In this document: one piece after another, positions 34,616-47,553 of the stretch
Position numbering within the stretch: the first letter of the stretch is position 1
Layout of the letters: every line of letters begins with the position of its first letter
Assembly (NCBI GenBank): GCA_027604685.1
Contig: JADHYX010000075.1
Location: forward strand, 2,445-66,444
Direction: 5' to 3'
Source: Lobulomyces angularis
Taxonomy: Eukaryota; Chytridiomycota; Chytridiomycetes; Lobulomycetales; Lobulomycetaceae
DNA: 64,000 bases
Program-made: the position numbers and the translations under genes
Notes under the pieces: model-generated
Database searches by the model: none
What the model saw: only the letters and a program-made list of their open reading frames with translations
What the model was told of the DNA's origin: nothing

Positions 34616-37600
34616 CTAGTCAATCTTTTCCATAACATTAAATTTATCAAATAAAAAGTTTTTTAATAATGCATACACTTCCTTATTAGCTCCTCCACTA
34701 AAACAATCAAATAAATGTAATTAAAAAAAAAAATAAAAATTAATTAAAAATTTTTTACGCATCGATATTATGATCAGAATCTGTAAAAAATTGAACTCGA
34801 TAATTCCTAGCCCCAGCTTTTGTTAAACGCCAAATTAAATCTGCAGAATTCTGAAAGTGAACTAAAAAAAAAAGAAAATAAACAGTAAATAATCTGAAAT
34901 CAATAAAAATACCATTGTCATCGCTGGTTCCATGGATTAATAAAAATTCCCCGTTTTCAAATCCGGTCATATCGGTAACTGCACTGTTTTGATATCCTTT
35001 TTCGTTTAATTCAGGAGTTTTCATATATCTCTCGGTGTAAATAGAGTCTCATAGATGTAAAATTTATGTAATTCATAACATTGCTATTTTTAATTTATAC
35101 CATAATATTTCCAATCCGTCACTGGTGCTACAGCCATTGTTAAAGCAAAGAATCCGGAGTTAGCTTCCAAAACTTTTGAAGCCATATAGCCTCCGTAGCT
35201 CCAACCCCACAGCGCAATTCTTTCGGAATCTATGAAATCTAGTTTTGATAACCATCTAAAGAAAAAAGGCAATTTCAAAAATATTATTAAATTAAAAAAA
35301 AAAAAAAAAAAGGTTACTTCGCAGCGGCAATTTGATCATCAACTTCATACTTTCCCAAATGTTTACTAACACATGTCCTGAATTTTCTTCCTTTAAACCC
35401 AGTTCCTGAAAAAAAAATTAAAGTTTTTGTTGAAATTGCAAAAATTGCTTTACCTCTTCCATCAACCATTAAGACCACAAATCCTGCATTCGCCACAGAA
35501 TCCATGAAACCAAACCCAAAAACTTGATTAACCTATTTTATAAATAAAAATATCCTTATTAAAATTCTGCGCTTACTGTTTGAGAACCTGGACCTCCATA
35601 TACTTTCATTAAAACAGGATATTTTATATTTCCTGAAGGATCAAAATCGGCGGGTACTATAATTTTAGCATTCATTGTTTGCTTAAATTCATTTTCTATG
35701 GTAAATATATTTCGCTGTGGTATGCTATATGTTGGAATAGCATTTCTAGTATGCTGATTCGTTATTGAATCCTTAAACCAATCTAAACAGTTATATTTAA
35801 AATCAAAGAAAATACTTAATACCATCGTCAGTTTTAATAATGCGGGACCATGGAACATCAGGCCCATGATACATCAAAATATAGTACTTTTTCTTTGGCG
35901 AGAATAATGCTTCATAAACTCCTTCTTCACCAACAAGCTTTAATTTTTTTTTATTTTTATATAACTCTAGTTCAATTCCAGTTGCATCAGAATCGGAAAT
36001 ATCTATCTTTTCTTTTAAATCGAATTCAGCGCCTTTATCTCTTTTTGTTTTTGAAGTTTTGAAACTATCCATATTTAAAACTGAAATGGTTTTTTCGTAT
36101 GTCAGTCCACTTGGTGGGGTAAGTTTTTTATTATCAAACCCATTTAAATGAACTTGATATAAATGTCCTACAAAGTATCGAAAGTTAAAAAAAAGTATAA
36201 AAATTTTTTTACTTACGTTGAGTTGAATCAACTTCTGTAGATAAGTAATACAATATCCCTTTTTGAAAATCAACAGCACTAATTTCTGTCACTTCCCAAT
36301 TACCTAATTATATTTAAAAAATGTTCTTGATAATTAAAAAACTACCTTTAGTTAACCAGGCAGTTGGTTCGGCTCTGGTGACGTCAGCGTAATATGCGAT
36401 ATGAGTAAAACTAATTTATTTGATCACAACAAAAAAAAAAATAAATTTTTTTACATTTAATCTAATACCCGTTAGCATCTTCCTGCAACTCTAAATAACT
36501 TGGTTCACTTCTATCAGCGAAGGGTTCTACAACTACAGCAGGTTGCAGTAAATTAAACCAGGCGCCATCAACACTTGGCTCATCTCTAATTAGCACGGCT
36601 TCCCAAATTTCTTTGGAATTTTTTAGAACAGGAGTTACTAAAAAAATTCGCTGAACATCTTGGACTCTATTCATTATTCTGACCAAAAGAGTATCTTTAA
36701 GAAACAAAATTTTTTTAATATTTAGTTAAATAATATAAACTATTAAGCAAACCACTGTCTGTTAACCATTTTACTTCCACAATCAAACGGTTAGAATCAG
36801 AAAAATTTTCCTCATTTTTAAACTGAACGGCAATGTCACTTATATCATTTGTAGTAGAAGGAGTTGCAACGTGTAAGGTCACTAAAACAAATAAATAAAA
36901 TTTTATTTTAAACTTCTTTATTTTTTAATACCAACTGGATTGGGAAATCCCGGTTTGGGGTATTTTACGGACACTTCTCTAGGATAACTTCCATGAGGCG
37001 ATTCATAGAGCTGGAATGAATTATATTTTACTAAATAAAAAAAATTGTGAACAAATTTGCAAGTTATACTTGAAAGTGATATTCTGGAACCTCCGTCTCA
37101 TTAAATTTTAAGTATGCAATTCTTGAACCGTCAGGAGAAAACCACATAGCATCATGACTTCCTAATACTTCTTCTTCATAAACCCAATCTGCTATACCGT
37201 TGATAACCTGCTTCGATCCATCATTTGTAATTCTAGTTTCCTTTAATGTGAAGGGCTCTCCTACTCCTGGTAATATACTTGTTACATATAAATCATTATC
37301 TCTAATCCAAGCCTATTGATAATGCAATAATGATGATAAAATTCAACAAAACGCATTGTACATACAATGTGATTAGCCTTTGGAGCCCAAATTGCAAGTG
37401 AGATTTTTCCATTTCCCAGTGCCCCAGGTATACTTTTGTCAGATTTTGAAGTAGTTAATGCATTGTTAGTTTTTAACTCAACATCAAAAATATAATAATT
37501 TGCAAAAAAACTGTGCCTCCATCCTTTTTCGTAATCTGTTGCCACAAGTACATATAGCAAATCAAAGGATATAGAATAGTCAGTAATATGCAGACTGGTT

Positions 37601-38397
37601 CCTTGATCCTAACGTTTGAAAATAGTTAAAGTAAGGCAAAAGTGGATATTAGTTTTTTTTCGCTTACATCAATCACTGCATTAGGCGGAACCAGTCTGGT
37701 TTCAGTTTCTTTTTCAATATGTTTTAATAAAATTGCATTTTCATATGTTTTAACTACGTATGAACCATCTAAATCGTTATTTACCCATTTCAAGTTTTCA
37801 CTAGCACCTGCAAATAGTGAAGATGGTATCTGAAAATCCAATCGCGGCCTACCATCTATAATTTTGTTTGCTTCTACAATCTTATGCGTAATATTTGATG
37901 TAAGTAATTCTTCTTCAGCTTTTGAATTTTGTGTACTTTTTTGATTTTTAATAGTATTATCAAGACTGTTTTGATTTAAATTTTGTGTTGGTAAATTTTT
38001 ATTGGATGAAATTGCAATCGAAACAATTGACAATAAAACAGTCCCAAGTAACAACAAAAGAAAGATTGGACTTTTTAACAATAGAAATGTTTTCCGCTTT
38101 AATAAAAAAAATTAATAATAAAATTTTAAATATCTCTTGAAAAAAAAAATAGATTAACACCTTAAATAAAGTTGAATATCCTGAAAGTCCTTGTGGACCT
38201 AAATTTGATTTTTGATTATAGAGTGGAGGTTGTTTCATTAACTTTGGCTGTAGGAGTTTAGTTTCAGAATCTTTTTCATATATATAATCTCTATCGAAAT
38301 CTCGCTCATATTTACCATCTTCTACTCCAACAGATGGTGAACGTGCCCTATTTTTACTGGCATTTCTTCCTCTAGACGGACTAATGGACCTAGACAT
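34616..38397 (-). CDS. DAP2: Dipeptidyl aminopeptidase, S9B family (DPP IV / DAP2 type)
   Basis: Minus-strand gene of more than ten exons, start at 38397, stop at 34616-34618. The enzyme removes N-terminal dipeptides (X-Pro or X-Ala) at the cell surface or in vacuole/Golgi membranes. It is a type II membrane protein: a cytosolic Ser/Arg-rich head ([12 protein letters not shown]), then one membrane span ([18 protein letters not shown]) near residues 90-110. The beta-propeller includes [22 protein letters not shown]. The hydrolase domain has the nucleophile Ser in [14 protein letters not shown], the Asp region LIHGTSDDN, and the catalytic His in TDSDHNI. All three catalytic residues are present. 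The 352-bp gap to the next gene is a divergent promoter region shared with the S66 peptidase gene. Confidence 0.92.
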
Positions 38398-38749
38398 TGA
38401 TTAATTTAGCAGCTGAGGAAGTTTTGGTGAAGCGATTTTATATTCCAAGAAACAGGTAGATGAAGAAATTTGAATTTAGAAAGTTAAAGTTTGTTCTGGA
38501 AAAGCTGTGATTGTGGGGCGCTGGGGGCTTGGAAGCGAGAGATCCTCACCCTTTACTGAAACAGATCATAAGTGCAATTAGCTTGTTGTGACTATGAAAC
38601 ACAGCTGTCAGCAGCCCTATTTCATTGTCGGTTTTATTACATGTCATGAAGAATGAAACTTTGCATTTACTAAATTTCAATGTCATAAAAAATGTCAAAT
38701 TAAAATCATCATAAAAAACATTCAGTGATAACCAAAAAATCAGTCAAAA
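38398..38749. promoter_or_regulatory. Bidirectional promoter region
   Basis: Separates the divergent starts of the dipeptidyl aminopeptidase and S66 peptidase genes. It is visibly richer in G and C than most gaps (for example GTGGGGCGCTGGGGGC near 38511-38527). No known factor site recognised. Confidence 0.4.
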
Positions 38750-39923
38750 ATGTTAATCCCACCTAGATTAAAAGCAGGAGATGAAATTAGAGTTATCGCA
38801 CCTTCAAATAGTGCTTTTATTATATCAGCTGCTACAAGGGAAGAAGCTACCAGAAAACTCAATAATCTTGGCTTAAAAGTTACTTTTTCCAAAAATTTTG
38901 AGGAAAAGGATGAATTCAATTCCTCCTCAGTAACTACAAGACTGAATGCGCTACATGATGCATTTGCAGATCAAAATGTTGGTGGGATTTTAACTGTTAA
39001 AGGTGGATTTAATTCAAACCAATTGTTAAAGAAGATTGATTATAATCTAGGTACTTAACTTCATATATTATACTTAAGATTTGTAATTCTAAATTTTTGC
39101 AGTTAGAAGAAATGCAAAAATTTTTTGTGGTTATAGTGATATCACTGCACTATCGAATGCAATTTACAAAAAGTGTAATTTTCAAACTTATATCGGTAAG
39201 AATTATTTTTAATTACATTATAATCGCTAAAGTTTTATAGGTCCACATTATAGGTATATTTTTTGATTTAATTCAATTTTAAATTTTTTTTGCAGTACAT
39301 TTGGAATTAAAAAAGACTTTGATTATATACTTGATCACTTTGTAAAGTTTTGTTTTCACAATACAAATAAATTGCTAATTACACCCAGTACCTTCTGGTC
39401 AAACGATGCCTGGTATCTTGATCAAGAAAATAGGAAATTCATAAAAAATGAAGGATATTCAATTTTAAATCACGGTTCTGCAATTGGTACTCTAATTGGT
39501 GGAAATTTAAATACTTTAGTGAATTTGAATGGAACGGAGTTTATGCCAGATTTCGATAACGCCATAATGTGTTTAGAAGTATTTACAGAGCAACTAAATA
39601 AAAATTAACTTGAAACACTTTAGGTAACAGTAGAAAACACTCCACAAAATTTCGATGCAATGTTGGTATCCTTAATATTGCAACCGAATTTTGAACAGGT
39701 GAAAGGCATTCTCATTGGAAGATTTGAAAAGGCTTCAGAGATTAGTTTACACTTGTTACGCTTAATAATAAGTAGTAAGGAGGAATTAAACAATATTCCA
39801 GTGATATGTGGATTGGACTTTGGTCACACGGAACCGCAGTTAACAATACCATTAGGAGGTACTTGTGAAATTGTTGCCAATGTTGATGACTTAAAAATAT
39901 ATTTTTCAAATGAAGGTTTATGA
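38750..39923 (+). CDS. S66-family serine carboxypeptidase (LD-carboxypeptidase / MccF type)
   Basis: Five exons (38750-39050, 39103-39195, 39241-39253, 39296-39578, 39624-39923) sum to 990 nt, 329 residues, the usual size. In bacteria S66 enzymes cut murein tetrapeptides or inactivate microcin C-like peptidyl nucleotides. The start LKAGDEIRVIAPSN is typical. The nucleophile Ser lies in CGYSDITAL, the Glu of the triad in IMCLEV, and the His in GLDFGHTEPQLTIPLG. Other family marks are GGFNSNQLL, GGNLNTL and VKGILIGRFEK. No signal peptide, so it should be cytosolic, which fits a peptidyl-nucleotide or peptide-detoxifying role better than cell-wall recycling (inference). Exon 3 is only 13 nt. Confidence 0.9.
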
Positions 39924-40046
39924 TTTGAAATTTTTATAACAAAACATTAACCATAAAAAATTATATGTATGTATAATATTAGAATTTAGATACAAATTCT
40001 AAAAAAAAAAAAATTTTTAAACTATTAAACTATTACCTTTGAATTC

Positions 40047-41917
40047 CTATGGAAAAATTTTATCTGAAACTTCTTTTTTCTCTTTTTTTTTATAATATAT
40101 GCATCCAAAAATTTTTTTGAACAAGTAAGACTTATTATTTTCAGCAGTGGGGGCCCCACTTTGAATAAGTAGAATGTTGTTGTCCATTTTTTTGGTCGCT
40201 GGTGTTGTTGCTTCAAAAAAATTCTTGTTTTCATTTTCAAGGTTTTGAATAGCACTGGTATCTGCAGTTTGAAGTTTTATATTTTCGAAATTCAGATATT
40301 GTGAACAAGTGCAATTTTTTAAAAGGCTTCTTAACTTTTTTACTTCTGCTTCTAACTCCAAAATTCTATGTTTTTGTAAGAAAAAACGATATTTAAAAAT
40401 TTAAAATTTACTTCAACATTTTAGGATCCACATTTATTTTAGCTTGATTTTTAACCTTTTTAACTCTTTCTGCAAACCTACACGGAAAAAATTTAAATAT
40501 AAACCTTTAAAAGGTTACTAATACCTCAGGGTAGACAATGTTTCATCAAAATTTACAAAGGAGGGATGAATACAGGCAATCATTAGCGTCAAAGAATTTC
40601 CTCCTAAACTGTCGCTAAAATGTTTTAATAGATGAGTTCTGGTATGAAAATTTTTTTGTTAACTAATGCTGAGCATACCTCAAAAGATATGTCAACTTAC
40701 TGTCACGAAAAGGTACATGTTTTGTTCCTTGTTGCTTAGTTGTTAATGCATTAATAACATTTCCCAAGCAAGATAGTGACTGATTAATTGCACATCCTTC
40801 CTTCATTCTCTGTCCAGTTGCTCCGGTTGAATCTGACCTTTCACTTCCTAAAAGCAAAATTCTTAAATTTTTTTTAATTTCTTTCAAAAAAACCCGACCT
40901 GCTAAATCAATCAAATTGATTTTTGATCTCTTTCTAGGTAATGATGAAAATGAAGAATTAATATCAATTTCCTTTTCTCCAAATGAAATTTGATCGATTA
41001 TTATAGTCAAAATTGCATGAGAGCGAGATGAAACTTATTATAGTTATATAAGTAATTAAAAAAAAAAGGTTTTACCTTCATTCATTTGTGTTCCTCCTAC
41101 AGTCCTCCTTTTTCCTCCAAAAATCAATAACTTCTTAAATTCTTCCTCACTAGCTATACACTTTTCAGTTAGGCCCTGTACAAATAAATCCTTTCCTGAT
41201 AACGACTCAGGGTCAGTACGAATTTTTAATTCTGCTAAAATATAAATCAAGAATTTTAGTGCAAATAAATCTAAGTTTTACAATTGATCTCTGATTTTTC
41301 AACTAATAAATCAATTAATGTTTCTTGATAAATTTCCATATAGGAGAGTTTTATTATAAAGTGTATATTTTTACAGTTTTTTTTATAATTTGAAATTTGA
41401 TTGAAAGTTTTAAATAAAATTCCATCATAATTATTTGGCAAGCCTTGCATTGTATAAGTTTTTCCACTGGCTGTTTGACCATAACAAAATATGGAGCAGT
41501 TGAATCCATTCAGTGACTTAAAAAAAATTAAAATAGTGTAAAACAATATTTTCTTTTTTGTTTTCTATTTTTTTTTAAAATATACCTTTTCAATTAAAGG
41601 CTGTACACATGTTTGATATAATAGTAATTGATCGCAACTGCAAAAAATAAAAAATGAAGTTTATTTAAATGTTTGTTACTTCAAAATTACACAAAATATA
41701 TATATTTTTTTTATCAAAAAAAAAATATCTTTTACCTAGTGTTATATACGTTATCAAAATTAAAAGATTTTGCTTGTTTTTTCCCTTCAGGGTCCACCAA
41801 GTCAAACGAAGTGATATTTCGATTAGGTAATGGTGGTAAAACTTTAATGCAAGATTGATATTTTGTCTTCGGGTCTCTAATTCGAACAGCGACCTGTATA
41901 TTTATAACATTTTGCAT
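40047..41917 (-). CDS. Kinesin motor protein with short tail
   Basis: Minus-strand multi-exon gene, start [15 protein letters not shown] at 41917, stop at 40047-40049. The N-terminal motor (about 350 residues) converts ATP hydrolysis to movement on microtubules. It has the P-loop [26 protein letters not shown], switch I VSSRSHAI, switch [12 protein letters not shown], and the microtubule-binding [13 protein letters not shown]. The neck region reads [22 protein letters not shown]. The remaining 110 residues contain a short coiled coil ([14 protein letters not shown]) and then a Lys-rich end. The total of about 480 residues is short for a kinesin. The motor cannot be put in a subfamily with confidence; GQTASGKT is found in CENP-E-type motors among others. 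Confidence 0.92.
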
Positions 41918-43229
41918 GGTCAAAGAAACCTCTCAAAGGAATTTTTCGGACATTAAAAATTGCTAATACTTTTTGCAGTGTATTTTATTATTTTTTTTTT
42001 GAAATAAATCAAAGTCAGAAAATGTAGTAATGCTAGTAACTAGTTAACAATATAAAAAAATATTACTAAAAAATAAATTAATAAATTTAGGAGAAAGTGG
42101 CCTAATAAAAAAGCTTCAAAGAGTAATTACTTTTGAAGAAAAGAAAAACTTTTGCCTTACCAAATTTAAAACTACAGTGCTAATTATTGTTCTGTTAAAT
42201 TTAAAAGAATTTTAATTCGATCTTTATTATCATAAATTTAAAAACTATTTTTTTTGGCCAACAACTTCTATCTATAATTTTTTACAAATTTAAACAATTA
42301 ACTAACTATTACTGCATTTGAATGCTGTGGATTTGGATGCTTCTGATGGCATCATCCAATCCTATGGTAATTAATGGAGTATATTGGTATTCAAAACTAA
42401 CTAACTAATTAACTAAGTCTTTGCTATTTTTCTTTATTTTTCTTTTTTTTTTTATTTTTTTTCTATCTTATTTAATTTTATTTTTAACAAATTTTATGGA
42501 AAATATAATCAAGATTAACCTCTTCCAAATCTGTTTGCTTGAAGGATACTCATTTAGAATATAAATCTAAATAAAAATCTGAAGAAAAAAATTCTTTTTT
42601 GCTCATACAATGAGATTTTGAATTTAGTTTGACTTAAATTCTATTTTTCAAGAAAAAATGATTTTGCTTCATCTTTACAAAATCAAACACTAGGTAACAT
42701 AAAGTCATTTCAATAATTTATGGAGTTTTAATACTGAAAGATTTTAACTGCTTTTTCTTCATTCCTTTTGATCTCAGCATTTTATAAAGATTCTAAATTA
42801 AAATGGATTTTTTTGCATCTTTACTCAATACAAAAATATATTTTTATATGCTTAAACTACGGTGGAACATTTATATTAGTGTGAAATAAATTATGAACCT
42901 TAAGTCGAATTTAACTATTTTACTACTTAACCTGATTCTTGAACCTTAACTTGCTTCATCAAAAATCAGCGTCCCCTGATGTGTACCGAATTGAGTACTC
43001 TATACTTCTGCCCAATTTAAATCAAATAAAATTGATTCTTCATCTCAATTATAAATTTGGTCAACAATATTTTTCTATACTTATCAATTATAGTAAAACA
43101 AAGTATTAAGGATTATGAAAGCCTTAAACTTTTTCAATTTTTTTTTTTTTGATAAAAAAAATTAGACTTTTCAAGTATTAAATCTCAAATCTCATAAGAA
43201 ACATTTATTACAATTCACGATTGCAATAA
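41918..43229. other. 1.3-kb gap holding a truncated gene copy
   Basis: Apart from the fucose synthase fragment at 42001-42160 (separate entry), no coding signal is seen. The rest is AT-rich, with T runs near 42450-42480 and 43140-43150. Confidence 0.5.
42001..42160 (+). pseudogene. Truncated copy of the GDP-L-fucose synthase 5' end
   Basis: This stretch matches the start of the fucose synthase gene (about 44066-44260). The order is kept: a GAATAAATC-like leader, GAAAATGT(A/G)GTAATRCTAGTAACT, the first intron with its ATTACTAAAAA...AATTTAG end, then exon 2 with GGAG(A/G)AAGTGG and GCTTCAAAGAGTAATTACTT. The copy has no proper ATG in frame, an altered donor (AGTTAAC for GGTTAGC), a base loss near AAAAAAGCTTC, and no trace beyond about 42160. 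The intron is included, so the copy arose at DNA level, not by retroposition. Confidence 0.88.
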
Positions 43230-43953
43230 ATGAAAACGGAACTTGCTTTAAGCGGTGCAATGGAGTCGTCCTCATCAATAATTTCAACTGCAGATGAACT
43301 AGCTAAAAATGACGTGGAGGAAGGCAGTCATCCAAAACAAAGCGCTGTCTTGGAAGAACAAAAATGTGAAAATAGTAATATAGAAGATGTAACATCAAAA
43401 AAAAGTAATGATTCTTCAAAAACTAATTTTACTGCCAAATTTTCACTGGAAAGAAATATAATTTGTGCATATTTTTTATTGGTTTTCAGTTTTTCAATAT
43501 TTCTATTGGCAAACGTTCACAATTTGAATAATGAACTTGCCAAAATTGTATATGTTATTGTCTGGGCTATTAGGCTCCCTGTTGCATGTAAAAAAAAAAT
43601 AATAATGAACTTGGTCTTTTATTAATAAAATTATTTTAGTATTGGCAATATTTATAGTTAAAATTTTAAGTAAACCAAAAGTGACCGAGATATTTTTCTA
43701 TGCAGTTACAATATTTTTTGTTGCCGTTTTTGCAATTGATGTATATTTTAATGTAGTAGCTGCAAATAGACTAAATGGTTATATTCCGCTGGAGACGAGT
43801 TTGACTATTTTAGAATTTTTCTGCAGTGTACTATTTTACAGTATTGTCAGAAACGACACTGGATTTTTTTGGTCAAGAAAGGAACCAAGTAATGAAAAGG
43901 ATGATTCTTTTTACGAAGACGATGAAAATGAATTGCGAAACGAACCTGCATAG
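43230..43953 (+). CDS. Four-span membrane protein, unknown family
   Basis: Two exons (43230-43587, 43640-43953) sum to 672 nt, 223 residues. The first 75 residues are polar and Ser/Glu-rich (SSSSIISTADEL), then four hydrophobic segments follow: near CAYFLLVFSFSIFLLA, IVYVIVWAIRLPVALAIFI, FYAVTIFFVAVFAIDVYF and LEFFCSVLFYSIV. The tail is acidic (DDSFYEDDENEL). The layout, with cytosolic polar ends and a four-helix core, recalls MARVEL-like or tetraspan proteins, but no family motif is visible. It lies between the kinesin gene and the intact fucose synthase gene. Confidence 0.7.
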
Positions 43954-44100
43954 TAGTTGATGCTTTAGTTTTTTTTTTTTTAATGCATTTAAAACTTAAT
44001 CTTTTTCATTATATACTTAGCATTAGACATTGATAAATATATATTATAAACATTATTTTTTTTTTGAATAAATCGGAGTTGGAAAATTTATTATGAAGAT

Positions 44101-45532
<1,432 letters not shown>

Positions 45533-45945
45533 AATCGTGCAGTTGAGAAGTTTTCTTTGCTAATGTTTTTCCAAAGTTGTTTGATTCTTATTATTAAAAA
45601 TGAAGCTATTTCAATTAATCCAAAATATTTGTAAGGAAATGATTTTAATAAAAATAAAAAGATTTTTAGCAGCACTGTTTAGCTTTTATCAGCCTACAAA
45701 AAAATTAAAAAAATAAATTGAAGCAAAAACGTCAATTTTGGTTTAAAAGTACTAAATATTAGACTATATTATGATCTGTTTCCAAATAAAAGTGAATTTT
45801 CAGTGCATATTAATGCGTATGCACCATGCTAATATAATACTTCCAACATTACATGAAAGCTTTGGGACGTCGTTTCAACAAATTAAATTTTTGGATACAA
45901 CGAGAATCATTATGGTAATACAACTGAAAATAAAATATTTGAAAA
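45533..45945. other. Intergenic stretch upstream of the CUE-domain gene
   Basis: A 62-codon frame at 45771-45959 runs into the CUE gene start in another frame and is not supported. Should hold the promoter of the CUE-domain gene. Confidence 0.4.
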
Positions 45946-46970
45946 ATGAATGTAAGTAGCTCTAAATCGATAAAGTCTTCACATTTTACAATTAAGATAC
46001 TTTTGTTATACTAAACCATAGAAACCATATAATTAATTAAATCCTTCTTTTAAACAAAAACATTTTTAACTTTTACTTATACTCGTTTATTAGGAAGTTA
46101 AAGCAATCTTTCCTGACATTGAAGATGATTTATGTAAAAGATTACTGGAAATGAATGGTGGAAATGCCGAAAATACGATTAACTATCTTTTGGAGCAACA
46201 AGAATTTAAAGCAGATCAACAACCCTCAATCCCCCCAAGGTAGTTAGCTTATTTTACAACGCTGGTTTTGTTTATTCTAAACATTGTTTACTTTTTTTCC
46301 ATTTTAGAGCAGTGGCACCTCCAGTTGCGGTCGAAAGGGAGCAGCCTGAAACAGATGAAGAAATGGCTAGAAGGCTGCAAGGTTTTTTTTTGGTATTATA
46401 AATTAATTTATCACCAGTATACAGATGAGGATTTTGCTAGGCAATTGCAAGAAGAAGAAAATCTATCCCTGCAAAGAACTGCAAATCAAGCTCCCTCCAA
46501 TGAGGATAACGGCCTTGGTATAGAGGAATTGAAAAAAGATTTTATTGAAGGTAGTAAATTCGTTGCTGAAAAATCTGTTGTAATTATCCATCTTTCATTG
46601 ATTTAAAACTTTTATATTTTTTTTTAGGAAACTGGTAAATTTATTGCAGAAAAAAGTGTCGAATATGGATCAAAGGCAGCGGTTTTAGCAAATAATTTAT
46701 TTCAAAGAGCAAAAAGTATTTCTAAATGCATTTTTTATTAAAATTACAAATTTTGAAGGTGAATATGAAAAAACCACTCAAGCTAAATCAAGCTCCGTGG
46801 CAGGAACTAGAGTTGATATCAGAGACCAGCTTTCGGAACACGATTTATTAAACACTGTAATTTAATTGTACGAAATTAATTTTGATTTTAATTTTTTGTA
46901 GGATGAAGAACCGCTGGAGTATAAAAAAGCAAGCTTAAATTCAACTTCTTTAGTCAACACTGAAAAATGA
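45946..46970 (+). CDS. CUE-domain ubiquitin-binding protein
   Basis: Seven exons (45946-45951, 46094-46239, 46308-46381, 46425-46579, 46628-46715, 46759-46856, 46902-46970) sum to 636 nt, 211 residues. The first coding exon holds just two codons. Residues 3-40 form a CUE domain (VKAIFPDIEDDLCKRLLEM, then GNAENTINYLLEQQ), which binds ubiquitin. It is followed by two acidic motifs of the type seen in Cue4/Cue5 proteins (TDEEMARRLQ and DEDFARQLQEEEN). A segment near residue 105 contains FVAEKSV and, right after the next splice site, FIAEKSV, a short internal repeat. The rest is polar and Ser-rich. A role as ubiquitin or autophagy adaptor is inferred from the domain only. Confidence 0.8.
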
Positions 46971-47553
46971 GTTAATTTTTTGGCATGGTATATCAGCTCT
47001 TCAAGTCTATTCACTTTGAGGTGTAGTGTAAAAAAATAAATGTTAAATTTTTTCTGTTTAAAAAATATATATTTTTTGTATGTGAGTTTGTAAAATAAAT
47101 ATAAATGAATAGAATTTTGTTAGACAATGTTTCATCTAATTAAAATCCATAAACATTGTAATATCACACTAAAATCTTCTTGACTCAGAGAAACTTCACC
47201 TCTTCACTAGGATTATTACTAAATTTTGTTACCAACAATGATTTCTTTCTTACCAATTACAAAAAAGAATTTGATTTAAATCTTAAAAAAAAGAAACATA
47301 TTGTACTTTAATTAGGTAATTCATTGTGTTGTTAAAAAAATTCAATATTTAATTTTTTAAAAACCCAATTTGAGGTTTTTTTAAGTTTTGTTAATTCTCA
47401 TAATAAAAATTGTTTTTTGTAAATAATTCACATTTCAGAACTTTTTTTTTTCAAAGTTTTTTAATTTAAAACAAAGAGGTAAACTTAGATTGTGAAATTT
47501 TACAGTTTTTAGCATTTGAAGTTAAAGGAAGATAATTATCAAATAATTTAAGA
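46971..47553. other. Intergenic stretch
   Basis: A short minus-strand frame near 47150-47210 looks slightly protein-like but has no start or consistent splice sites. Otherwise only A/T runs. Should hold the NDUFA13 promoter. Confidence 0.4.

Noticed and set aside
39579..39923. Apparent one-base frameshift in the last exon of the S66 gene
   Set aside because: Recounting the acceptor as 39621-39623 places exon 5 at 39624-39923 and restores a continuous frame of 329 residues.
45771..45959. 62-codon frame before the CUE-domain gene
   Set aside because: It is out of frame with the CUE exons and the donor at 45952 only makes sense with the ATG at 45946.
47150..47300. Minus-strand peptide-like stretch downstream of the CUE gene
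   Set aside because: Every splice combination tried runs into a stop within a few codons and no start was found.
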